Below the pieces are notes generated by a model. That model was given only the letters and a program-made list of their open reading frames with translations, searched no databases and was not told the DNA's origin. Of a stretch of DNA of 5,537 nt, positions 1 through 5,537 are shown piece by piece; position 1 is the first letter of the stretch, and every line of letters begins with the position of its first letter. Source of the DNA: Pseudomonadota bacterium. Its GTDB lineage: Bacteria > Pseudomonadota > Alphaproteobacteria > Sphingomonadales > Sphingomonadaceae. Made by a program: the position numbers and the translations under genes. The stretch lies in NCBI GenBank assembly GCA_023432995.1, contig JAEZES010000063.1, forward strand, positions 1 to 5,537, in the 5' to 3' direction.

Positions 1-41
1 GCGGGTTCGGCGGCGTCTGCGGGATCGTCGGCGGCAGCCAT
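1..41 (-). CDS. Partial 5' end of a downstream gene, probably TamB (translocation/assembly module)
   Basis: An ATG at 41-39 overlaps the stop codon of the TamA-like gene (TGA at 43-41) as TGATG, a one-base overlap typical of translationally coupled genes. Thirteen codons are visible before the window ends, giving an Ala/Asp/Pro-rich start (MAAADDPADAAEP) with no stop. Such acidic, low-complexity N termini ahead of a transmembrane anchor are common in alphaproteobacterial TamB (DUF490) proteins, and tamB usually follows tamA directly. The TamB call is therefore inferred from gene order; the visible residues alone cannot identify the family. TamB would be an inner-membrane-anchored periplasmic protein that works with TamA at the outer membrane. 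Confidence 0.55.
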   Translation of the reverse strand, partial: MAAADDPADAAEP

Positions 42-2182
42 CAGAACGCGTGCCCCAGTGCGACGTAGACGCCGACGTCCGGATCGCCCGGCCCCGGGTT
101 GAGCGGAACCGCGAAGTCGAGCCGGAGCGGCCCGAAACTCGTGTAGTAGCGGACGCCGATCCCCGCGCCGAACTTGATCTCGTCGAAGCTCGGCGTGGGT
201 CCTTCACCGACCGTGCCGGCGTCGATGAACGGCACTATTCCCAGTGCGCCGCCGAGCATCCCGGTGCGGATGCGCGCCTCGGCCGAAAACTCGATCAGCG
301 AGCGTCCGCCGCTCGGATCACCCTCGCTGTTGCGCGGTCCGATCCCCTTGTACGCGTAGCCGCGGACCGATCCGCCGCCGCCGGCATAGAGGCGCCGCGA
401 GGGGGCGATGGCGGCGAGCGGCGCGCCCGGAATGCTCGCGACGCGCGTGCGCGCCGCCACCACCACGCTGTCGCTGGCCGACAGGTAGTAGCTCGCGTCG
501 AGCTGGCCGCGCAGGTAGAAGCTTTCGACCCCCTGACTGCGCGAAACCTCGGGCGAGGCGCGCAGGCTGACGCGGAACCCGCGCGTCGGATCGAGCAGGT
601 CGTCCGAGGTGTCGATCTGCGCGTAACCGGGCAGCGCGGCGATGAAGAACGTCTGCGGTGGGCCGAGATTGCCATCGGCGTCGCGCTCGCGTTCGCGCGT
701 CGCGACCAGCTCGAGGCCGGCCGAGTAGCTGAACGGCTTCTGGAACAGCAGCGTGCTGACCCGCTCGTACGTCCCGACCAGCGAGACCGTGCGCGCGTCG
801 TAGGCGTCGTAATCGATCGTGCTGGCGAAGGCATCGACGGTGAGGATCTTGTCGCGGCCGCCGAAATTGTTCTTGCGGAAGGTCACGCCGAATAGCTGTT
901 CCTTGGTCCCGGCGATCCCGCGCACGCGCAGCATGCCCTCGGGCGGGAACAGGTTGCGGTGCTCCCAGCTGCCTTCGAGCTTGAAGCCCTCGCCCGTGCC
1001 GTAGCCGATGGCCCCGGCCAGCGTGCGCAGCTTGGCGGGGGTCATCGCCACCGCGACGTCGACGGTGCCCGGCTCGCCGCCCGCCGACGCCGCCACTTCG
1101 ACCGGGGTCAGGGTGACCGTGCTGACCAGGCCGGTGGCGAGGATCGCGCGGCGCAAGTCGAGTTCGAGGCTCCGCTGGTAGAGGTCGCCGGGCTCGAACC
1201 GGGCGATGTCGGCCAGGTGCTCGCCCGAGAGGAACTCGGGCATGTTGCTGGTGACAGTGCCGAAATTGTACTTGCCGCCGGGCGCGACGGGCATTGTCAG
1301 GTCGCCCTCCTGCCGCGCGTGATCGACCAGCAGTTCGGGTTCGGTGATCGCCGCGAACGGATAGCCGCTTTCGCCGAGCGCCTCGTCAAGATCGTAGCGT
1401 TCCTCGACGATCTTGTCGGCCAGCAGCGGATCGCCGGTGACGATTTCGAAGGCCCCGCGCAGCGCCGGATAGTCGGGCCCGGCCGCGGCGAGGTTGCCGA
1501 GATCGATCGCGCCGAAGCGGTACTGCGTCCCGGGAATGATGTCGAAGCGCACGGTCGGCCTGCCGCCCGCGGCGCCTTCGGACGGCTCGGCCTCGCCGGG
1601 CTCGATGGCCCCGACAGAACGGAACACCTGCGCGTCGTAGTAGCCGTAGACCCGCAGCAGGCGGTCGAGCAGGGCCTCGTCGGCGCGCGCCTGCGCGGCG
1701 AGGCGGGCGGCGTTGTCGTCGTCGTCGAGGTCCTCGATCGTCGACAGCGCCTCGAACCGGTCGAGGAACTCGTCATGCTGCGGAAACAGCGCGCGCTCGC
1801 TCGGGAACGCCAGCACCAGCTCGTCGGAAATGCGCTCCTCGTCGCCCATCTCGACCCGTGGCAATTCGAGGTCGAACTCGGCGAACTCGATGTCGGTTTC
1901 GGGTTCGAGCGGCTCGATCGGCGCAAGCTCGATCTGGTCGGGCCACGGGATGTCGATCAGCGGGGTCTCGGCCAGCGGCGAGTCGGGCGCGAGGTCCTGC
2001 AGCGCCTGCTCCGCGGCGACCGGTTCGTCGGGCGGGACTCCCTGCCGGGCCCAGGTCTCGGGGTCGGCCACCGCGGCGTCGGGGATCAGCTCCTCGAGCT
2101 CGCGATCGGTGGTGTCCTGCGCGGCGAGCGGCGAGGCCGCCAGCGCGGTGCCAACCGCGAATGCGGCCAACGAGCGGAGCAC
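41..2182 (-). CDS. tamA: TamA-family outer membrane protein (Omp85/BamA superfamily, POTRA plus beta-barrel)
   Basis: The 713-residue protein is predicted to be an outer-membrane beta-barrel of the Omp85 superfamily, working with TamB in outer-membrane protein assembly or lipid transport. I chose the GTG at 2182 because it gives an n-region with Arg3, a hydrophobic Ala-rich core and a likely signal-peptidase site near residue 21 (SPLAAQD). The frame stays open upstream to 2500, but that part lies inside bpt in another frame. No good Shine-Dalgarno is seen, so coupling to bpt, which ends 16 nt upstream, is likely. Residues 23-100 are acidic and Pro-rich (22 Asp/Glu, 2 basic, 13 Pro). POTRA-like domains follow at roughly 100-215 (GYYDAQV at 180-186), 216-300 and 303-385. 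The barrel runs from about 390 to 713. It contains DPTRGF (531-536) and GGGGSVRGY (601-609), the conserved Omp85 loop-6 VRG[FY] motif, and ends in a C-terminal Phe as expected of a barrel beta-signal. E. coli TamA is about 577 residues; the acidic leader accounts for part of the extra length. Confidence 0.9.
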   Translation of the reverse strand: MLRSLAAFAVGTALAASPLAAQDTTDRELEELIPDAAVADPETWARQGVPPDEPVAAEQALQDLAPDSPLAETPLIDIPWPDQIELAPIEPLEPETDIEFAEFDLELPRVEMGDEERISDELVLAFPSERALFPQHDEFLDRFEALSTIEDLDDDDNAARLAAQARADEALLDRLLRVYGYYDAQVFRSVGAIEPGEAEPSEGAAGGRPTVRFDIIPGTQYRFGAIDLGNLAAAGPDYPALRGAFEIVTGDPLLADKIVEERYDLDEALGESGYPFAAITEPELLVDHARQEGDLTMPVAPGGKYNFGTVTSNMPEFLSGEHLADIARFEPGDLYQRSLELDLRRAILATGLVSTVTLTPVEVAASAGGEPGTVDVAVAMTPAKLRTLAGAIGYGTGEGFKLEGSWEHRNLFPPEGMLRVRGIAGTKEQLFGVTFRKNNFGGRDKILTVDAFASTIDYDAYDARTVSLVGTYERVSTLLFQKPFSYSAGLELVATRERERDADGNLGPPQTFFIAALPGYAQIDTSDDLLDPTRGFRVSLRASPEVSRSQGVESFYLRGQLDASYYLSASDSVVVAARTRVASIPGAPLAAIAPSRRLYAGGGGSVRGYAYKGIGPRNSEGDPSGGRSLIEFSAEARIRTGMLGGALGIVPFIDAGTVGEGPTPSFDEIKFGAGIGVRYYTSFGPLRLDFAVPLNPGPGDPDVGVYVALGHAF

Positions 2183-2198
2183 GCGCGACAGCGCCGTA

Positions 2199-3050
2199 TC
2201 AGGCGAGCTTGTACTGCTTCTGGCCGCCCGGGGTTCCGTCCTTGCTGCACCCGTCGACGAGCAGCGCGTCTTCGCGGCGCACGGCGGCAACCGACGCGAT
2301 GAGGGCGGATTGCTCCTCTTCGGAGAAGCGCTGCCAGCCGGCGGGCCCGAGCCGCTCGAGCGGACGGTAGCGGATCTTGTACTGCATGCGCGCCGAGCCT
2401 TCGACCCAGTAGCCGAGGTAGACGTAGGGCAGCTCTGCGGCGGCGGCGCGCTGGATGTGGTCGAGGATGATGAAATTCCCAAGCCCCGTGCGCGCCTCAT
2501 GTTCCGGGTCGTAGAAACTGTAGATCATCGACAAGCCATCCCCCTGCCGGTCGGTGAGGCAGGCGCCGACGAGGCGTCCCGGCCCCCCGTCAGCAGAAGG
2601 CTCCCGGTATTCAAGCACAAAGCTCGAAACCGCGGTGTGTTCCACCATGTCCGCGTAATCGATTTCGTCCATTGCCGCCATGCCGCCACCGGGGTGGCGC
2701 TTGCCGAGATAGCGCTGCAGCAGCTCGAACTGCTCGGTCGTCGCCCACGGCCGGCACTCGGTGACGATGAGGTCGCTATTGCGTCGCAGGTTGCGGCGTT
2801 GTTCGGCCGAAGGGTGGAACTCGGTCGTCACCACGCGCACAGAGACGCAGGCGCGGCAATCCAGGCAGCTGGGGCGGTAGGCGACCGTCTGGCTGCGGCG
2901 GAAGCCGATTCGCCCGAGCGCGTCGTTGAGCGCCTCGGCATGCGGCCCCTTGAGCTCGGTGAACACCTTGCGCTCCGTTTTCCCCGACAGATAGGGGCAC
3001 GGCGCGGGGCTCGTAACGAAGAAGCGGGGAAAGCGAACCGGAGCCGTCAC
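2199..3050 (-). CDS. bpt: Aspartate/glutamate leucyltransferase (bacterial arginyltransferase family)
   Basis: The 283-residue cytoplasmic enzyme transfers Leu from leucyl-tRNA to proteins with N-terminal Asp or Glu, making a Leu N-degron read by ClpS/ClpAP. The ATE-family features are in order: CPYL at 18-21, the Cys cluster SCLDCRACV (Cys62, Cys65, Cys68) in the N-terminal domain, RRNLRRN at 85-91, the GNAT-like C-terminal domain with SMIYSFYDP (174-182), YLGYWV (211-216), and MQYK followed by RYRPLE (222-232). The GTG at 3050 is the start because an in-frame TAG lies only two codons upstream and a GAGGA sits 11 nt before it. Members I know are often about 240-280 residues, so this is full length with a short charged tail (SKDGTPGGQKQYKLA). 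Bacterial proteins of this family are often annotated 'arginyltransferase', but Bpt-type enzymes use Leu; the substrate is inferred from the family. It is first in a tight unit with tamA. Confidence 0.95.
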   Translation of the reverse strand: MTAPVRFPRFFVTSPAPCPYLSGKTERKVFTELKGPHAEALNDALGRIGFRRSQTVAYRPSCLDCRACVSVRVVTTEFHPSAEQRRNLRRNSDLIVTECRPWATTEQFELLQRYLGKRHPGGGMAAMDEIDYADMVEHTAVSSFVLEYREPSADGGPGRLVGACLTDRQGDGLSMIYSFYDPEHEARTGLGNFIILDHIQRAAAAELPYVYLGYWVEGSARMQYKIRYRPLERLGPAGWQRFSEEEQSALIASVAAVRREDALLVDGCSKDGTPGGQKQYKLA

Positions 3051-3061
3051 GTTCTAGGCGG

Positions 3062-3066
3062 TCCTC
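3062..3066 (-). promoter_or_regulatory. Ribosome binding site for bpt
   Basis: On the minus strand the sequence GAGGA lies 11 nt upstream of the GTG at 3050. It supports that GTG as the bpt start, since a TAG stop at 3056-3054 rules out any in-frame start further upstream. Confidence 0.6.
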
Positions 3067-3120
3067 ACAGGGTCCAGAGCCAATGGGGCGATACCGGCAG
3101 ACTGTGCGCCGCGAGCCCTC

Positions 3121-3180
3121 CAATGAAAACTCTATTAACCACAAAATCGGTCGATGGCAGAGCTATTTTCCACATTCCCA
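3121..3180. other. AT-rich island between ilvA and bpt with DnaA-box-like 9-mers
   Basis: This 60-bp stretch has 24 G or C bases (40%), in sharp contrast to the strongly GC-rich DNA on both sides. It contains TTTTCCACA (3166-3174), which fits the relaxed DnaA-box consensus TTWTNCACA, and TTAACCACA (3135-3143), which misses it at one position. Both are in the same orientation with starts 31 bp apart, about three helical turns. The island could be a small DnaA-responsive regulatory region, part of a replication origin, or simply the bpt promoter. Two sites are too few to call an origin. Confidence 0.4.
3132..3160 (-). promoter_or_regulatory. Possible weak sigma70-type promoter for bpt
   Basis: On the minus strand CTGCCA (3160-3155) and TAATAG (3137-3132) are separated by 17 nt, matching the -35 consensus at 4 of 6 and the -10 consensus at 3 of 6 positions. 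Transcription would start near 3125, leaving a leader of about 75 nt before bpt. The AT-rich setting fits a promoter, but the match is weak and similar hits can arise by chance. Confidence 0.25.
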
Positions 3181-3210
3181 CCGGCGAAGCGGCGAACCGC
3201 CCCGAACCGG
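3181..3210 (-). terminator. GC-rich hairpin after ilvA, terminator-like but without a U tract
   Basis: The 30-nt transcript segment beginning about 19 nt after the ilvA stop can fold into a hairpin. The outer stem is CCGG with CCGG plus a U-G pair. A 2-nt bulge follows, then a seven-pair inner stem (with two G-U pairs) closed by a UUCG loop (GCGG-UUCG-CCGC). No run of U follows; the next bases are UGGGAAUGUGG. It may slow or end ilvA transcription, protect the 3' end, or be incidental in GC-rich DNA. Confidence 0.3.
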
Positions 3211-3229
3211 TACAGGAACCGACCGAAAG

Positions 3230-4465
3230 CTAATTCAGTTCCACCTGGCTGACCGAGTAGCCCTTGGCCCTGAGCGCGGCGACGAGCTTGTCGAGCTGCG
3301 CGCGGTCGCGCGCTTCGCACTCGATGTCGGTGACGAGGCCCTTGGCCGGCAGGTCGGTGAAGATGCGCTGGTGGAAGATCTCGAGGATGTTGATGTTGTG
3401 CGCCTCGAACTCCTGCATCACCTTGAGCAGCGCGCCGGGGCGATCCTGCAGCGAGATGCGCAGCCGGGCGAGCCGGCCCGAGCGGGCGAGGTCGCGCAGC
3501 AGCACGTTGGCCAGCAGGCGGGTGTCGATGTTGCCGCCGGTCAGCACCAGGCCGATCTTCTTGCCGGCGAACCGCTCGCGGTGCGCGAGCACCGCGGCGA
3601 GGCCGGCGGCGCCGGCGCCCTCGACCACCGTCTTCTCGATCTGCAGCAGCAGCGAGACCGCGTTCTCGAGGTCGGCCTCGCTGACCAGCAGGATGTCGTC
3701 GACGACGCGCGCGACCACGCGCGCGGTGAACGAGCCGGGCTCCTTGACCGCGATGCCCTCGGCCAGCGTGTCGCCGCCGCACGGGTGGGACTCGCCCTTG
3801 ATCCGGCCGTACATCGACGGAAACAGCCGCGGCTGCACGCCGATCACTTCGATCGGCGGCTGGTGCGCCTTGGCCACCGTGCCCATGCCCGAGATCAGCC
3901 CGCCGCCGCCGATCGGGATGACCAGCGTTTCGATCTCCGGCGCGTCCTCGAGCATCTCGAGGGCGACCGTACCCTGGCCGGCGGCGACCACCGGATCGTC
4001 GAACGGGTGAACGAAAGTCAGCCCGAGCTGGCGCTCCATGCTGCGGGCGTATTCGTAGGCCTCGTCGTACGTCTCACCTTCGAGCACCACCTTGCCGCCG
4101 ACGGCCTCGGTCTGGAGCACCTTCACCGTTGGCGTCGTGCGCGGCATGACGATCGTCACCGGCACGCCGAGCCGGGTGCCGTGGTGCGACAGCCCCTGTG
4201 CGTGGTTGCCGGCCGAGGCGGCGATCACGCCTCGGGCCCGTTGCTCGTCGCTCAGCAGCAGCAGCGCGTTGAGCGCCCCGCGCTCCTTGTAGGCGGCGGT
4301 GAACTGCTGGTTTTCGAACTTGAGCCAGATCTCGGCCCCGGTGATCGCCGACAGCGTCCGCGAGTAGGCGATCGGCGTGCGCACGACCGCCCCGGCGATC
4401 CGCTCGGCCGCCGCGCGCACGTCGGCCACGTCGAGGGTGGCGTCGAGGGTCCCGGTCCCGTCCAT
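3230..4465 (-). CDS. ilvA: Threonine ammonia-lyase (threonine dehydratase), PLP-dependent, with C-terminal ACT domain
   Basis: The 411-residue cytoplasmic enzyme deaminates L-threonine to 2-oxobutanoate and ammonia, feeding isoleucine synthesis or threonine breakdown. The fold-type II PLP core spans about 1-320. AAYKERGALN (57-66) holds the Schiff-base Lys60. SAGNHAQG (84-91) is the Asn loop. GGGGLISG (186-193) is the phosphate-binding Gly loop, and LTGGNID (308-314) lies near the cofactor ring. A single ACT domain at about 333-411 (RISLQDRPGALLKVM at its start) suggests allosteric control, as in the short one-ACT class; E. coli IlvA has two ACT-like units and about 514 residues. The ATG at 4465 is chosen because the longer frame starts only at a GTG (4546) and adds 27 residues lacking family resemblance, reaching to within 11 nt of the divergent gene. 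No clear Shine-Dalgarno precedes it. Serine dehydratase activity is also possible. Confidence 0.93.
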   Translation of the reverse strand: MDGTGTLDATLDVADVRAAAERIAGAVVRTPIAYSRTLSAITGAEIWLKFENQQFTAAYKERGALNALLLLSDEQRARGVIAASAGNHAQGLSHHGTRLGVPVTIVMPRTTPTVKVLQTEAVGGKVVLEGETYDEAYEYARSMERQLGLTFVHPFDDPVVAAGQGTVALEMLEDAPEIETLVIPIGGGGLISGMGTVAKAHQPPIEVIGVQPRLFPSMYGRIKGESHPCGGDTLAEGIAVKEPGSFTARVVARVVDDILLVSEADLENAVSLLLQIEKTVVEGAGAAGLAAVLAHRERFAGKKIGLVLTGGNIDTRLLANVLLRDLARSGRLARLRISLQDRPGALLKVMQEFEAHNINILEIFHQRIFTDLPAKGLVTDIECEARDRAQLDKLVAALRAKGYSVSQVELN

Positions 4466-4512
4466 CTGCGGCGCGCCGTAACCGAAAAACCCTGCCAAGG
4501 GAAATACCGCCC

Positions 4513-4525
4513 GGCAAAGATTGCC
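4513..4525. promoter_or_regulatory. Inverted repeat in the ilvA/oxidoreductase divergent region, possible operator
   Basis: GGCAA-AGA-TTGCC is a perfect 5-bp inverted repeat with a 3-bp centre, located in the 92-bp gap between the divergent ATG codons at 4465 and 4558. A site here could control either gene. The arms are short, and no convincing -35/-10 pair was found for either direction, so the regulatory role is a guess from position. Confidence 0.25.
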
Positions 4526-4557
4526 TTGCGCGGCCGAAGTCGGCACTTGGGGCCGCG

Positions 4558-5451
4558 ATGACAGAGAGCAAGCGCATCGCCTTCCTCGGTCTCGGCACGA
4601 TGGGCGCGCCGATGGCCGGGCACCTCGCCCGGGCCGGGCACCGGGTCACCGTATGGAACCGCACGACCGCACGCGCCGACGAGTGGCTGGCGCGGCACGA
4701 GGGGCTCGACGTCGCCGTGGCTGCAAGCCCGGCAGAGGCCGCACGGGGACAGGACGTGGTGCTGACCTGCGTCGGCAACGACGACGATCTCGCCGCGGTC
4801 GTGCTCGGCGAGGCGGGCGCGCTCGCGGCGATGGCGACGGGCGCGCTTTACGTCGACCACACGACGGTTTCGCCCGCGATCGCGCGGCGGATCGCCGACG
4901 CGGCGCACCAGCGCGGCGTGCTCGCGCTCGATGCGCCGGTCTCGGGCGGGCAGGCGGGCGCGGAGAACGGCGAGCTCTCGATCATGTGCGGCGGCGCGGC
5001 TGAGGCGATGGACGCGGCGCGGCCGGTGCTCGGCGCCTACGCGGCGCGCGTGGTCCACGTCGGCGAGGCCGGCGCCGGGCAGGCGTGCAAGGCGGTCAAC
5101 CAGATCTGCATCGCCGGCGTGCTGGCCGGGCTTTCGGAAGGGGTCCGCTTCGCGCAGGCGGCCGGGCTCGACCTCGACAGGGTGTTCGAGGCGATCTCGG
5201 GCGGGGCGGCGCAGAGCTGGCAGATGGACAACCGCTGGACGACTATGGCGCGCGGCGAGTTCGACTTCGGCTTCGCCATCGATTGGATGCGCAAGGACCT
5301 CGCGATCGCGCTGGCCGAGGCGGACGCACATGGGCTTGACCTGCCGGTGACCGCGCTGGTCGACCGGTTCTACGCCGAGGTCCAGGAGCTGGGCGGCGGG
5401 CGGCAGGACACCAGCGCGCTGATCCGCCATTTGCCGGAGGTGGCGGCGTGA
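4558..5451 (+). CDS. NAD(P)-dependent oxidoreductase, 3-hydroxyisobutyrate dehydrogenase family (beta-hydroxyacid dehydrogenase)
   Basis: The 297-residue cytoplasmic enzyme should oxidise a 3-hydroxyacid (or reduce the matching semialdehyde) with NAD(P). The N-terminal Rossmann domain has FLGLGTMGAPM (9-19). VWNRT (32-36) follows the second strand; an Asn-Arg there is often seen in NADP-preferring members. The substrate-binding segment is DHTTVSP (100-106), followed by DAPVSGGQAGAENGELSIMCGG (125-146, family signature). The helical domain carries the catalytic Lys178 in GAGQACKAVNQ (172-182) and the conserved KDL (246-248). Length is typical for the family (about 290-300). The ATG at 4558 starts the Rossmann fold eight residues in, as expected; only a weak GGGG lies upstream. 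Candidate substrates are 3-hydroxyisobutyrate (valine catabolism), tartronate semialdehyde, or succinic semialdehyde/4-hydroxybutyrate. The retained Lys argues against an imine reductase. The exact substrate cannot be read from sequence. Confidence 0.9.
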   Translation: MTESKRIAFLGLGTMGAPMAGHLARAGHRVTVWNRTTARADEWLARHEGLDVAVAASPAEAARGQDVVLTCVGNDDDLAAVVLGEAGALAAMATGALYVDHTTVSPAIARRIADAAHQRGVLALDAPVSGGQAGAENGELSIMCGGAAEAMDAARPVLGAYAARVVHVGEAGAGQACKAVNQICIAGVLAGLSEGVRFAQAAGLDLDRVFEAISGGAAQSWQMDNRWTTMARGEFDFGFAIDWMRKDLAIALAEADAHGLDLPVTALVDRFYAEVQELGGGRQDTSALIRHLPEVAA

Positions 5452-5462
5452 TGGGGTGGTTC

Positions 5463-5486
5463 ACGCGGAGACGCGGAGACGCGGAG
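5463..5486 (+). repeat. Tandem repeat, three exact copies of ACGCGGAG
   Basis: Three head-to-tail copies of the 8-mer ACGCGGAG begin 11 bp after the oxidoreductase stop codon. This is the first half of a two-block repeat; a related 8-mer block follows after a 10-bp spacer. Confidence 0.9.
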
Positions 5487-5496
5487 ATTGTTTCGC

Positions 5497-5520
5497 GCGC
5501 AGAGGCGCAGAGGCGCAGAG
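5497..5520 (+). repeat. Tandem repeat, three exact copies of GCGCAGAG
   Basis: Three head-to-tail copies of GCGCAGAG follow the spacer ATTGTTTCGC (5487-5496). The unit differs from the first block by two bases, so both fit the consensus RCGCRGAG. The 8-bp period would not preserve a reading frame, and an intergenic short tandem repeat is the simplest reading. No gene is recognisable from 5452 to the right edge at 5537. Confidence 0.9.
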
Positions 5521-5537
5521 AAGGCGATCCGCGCCGA

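Noticed and set aside
959..2302. Long plus-strand open frame (447 codons) opposite tamA
   Set aside because: It is antisense to a well-supported Omp85 gene, has Arg/Gly/Val-rich low-complexity content and no recognisable motif. This is a common effect of high GC at third codon positions.
2183..2500. Upstream extension of tamA to a start at 2500
   Set aside because: The added residues lie within the bpt coding sequence in another frame, are Ser/Arg-rich, and would bury the signal peptide that begins at the GTG at 2182.
3121..3180. Firm call of a chromosomal replication origin
   Set aside because: Only one full-match and one near-match DnaA box are present, no typical origin-flanking genes are in the window, and skew cannot be assessed over 5.5 kb. 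Kept only as a finding to check.
4466..4546. N-terminal extension of ilvA to a GTG at 4546
   Set aside because: The 27 extra residues do not resemble the family, the only upstream start is GTG, and it would leave just 11 nt to the divergent gene. The ATG at 4465 gives a typical length.
3083..4561. Long plus-strand open frame (492 codons) opposite ilvA
   Set aside because: The opposite strand encodes a complete threonine ammonia-lyase with all key motifs. The plus-strand product is rich in Arg, His, Asp and Gln with no family resemblance.
4252..5430. Minus-strand open frame (392 codons) opposite the oxidoreductase
   Set aside because: It mirrors the real dehydrogenase gene on the plus strand and reads as low-complexity charged sequence running into the ilvA N-terminal region out of frame.
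5451..5537. Possible new gene starting at an ATG that overlaps the oxidoreductase stop (TGATG)
   Set aside because: The frame stays open to the window edge, but it runs straight through the 8-bp tandem repeats and would encode an Arg/Glu/Ala-rich stretch. It is more likely noncoding repeat sequence.

Overview
The window looks like chromosomal DNA from a high-GC alphaproteobacterium, most likely Sphingomonadales (Sphingomonas, Novosphingobium or Erythrobacter type). This rests on gene families and sequence style: a bacterial aspartate/glutamate leucyltransferase, a TamA-type Omp85 protein with a long acidic leader, a short ACT-domain threonine ammonia-lyase with an AAYKERGA active-site motif, and a downstream 8-bp tandem repeat of a kind I recall from intergenic regions of this group. 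The taxon is inferred; no rRNA or marker gene is present.

Layout. Minus strand, read right to left: ilvA (threonine ammonia-lyase, 4465-3230); a 179-bp intergenic region holding a hairpin and an AT-rich island with two DnaA-box-like sites; bpt (3050-2199, GTG start); tamA-like (2182-41, GTG start, 16 nt after bpt); and the first codons of a further gene, probably tamB, whose ATG overlaps the tamA stop as TGATG and which runs off the left edge. Plus strand: a 3-hydroxyisobutyrate-dehydrogenase-family NAD(P)-dependent oxidoreductase (4558-5451), divergent from ilvA across a 92-bp gap with a small inverted repeat. The right edge (5463-5520) carries two blocks of 8-bp tandem repeats.

Function. 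bpt, tamA and tamB are packed as one transcription unit. Bpt tags proteins with N-terminal Asp/Glu for ClpS/ClpAP degradation. TamA/TamB form an envelope-spanning complex for outer-membrane protein insertion or lipid transport. ilvA (first step of isoleucine synthesis or threonine catabolism) and the oxidoreductase (possibly branched-chain amino acid catabolism) are metabolic neighbours.

No mobile element, CRISPR array, tRNA or rRNA is visible. The coding content is ordinary housekeeping. The parts that deserve a second look are noncoding: the AT-rich DnaA-box-like island, the hairpin after ilvA, and the tandem repeat at the right edge.
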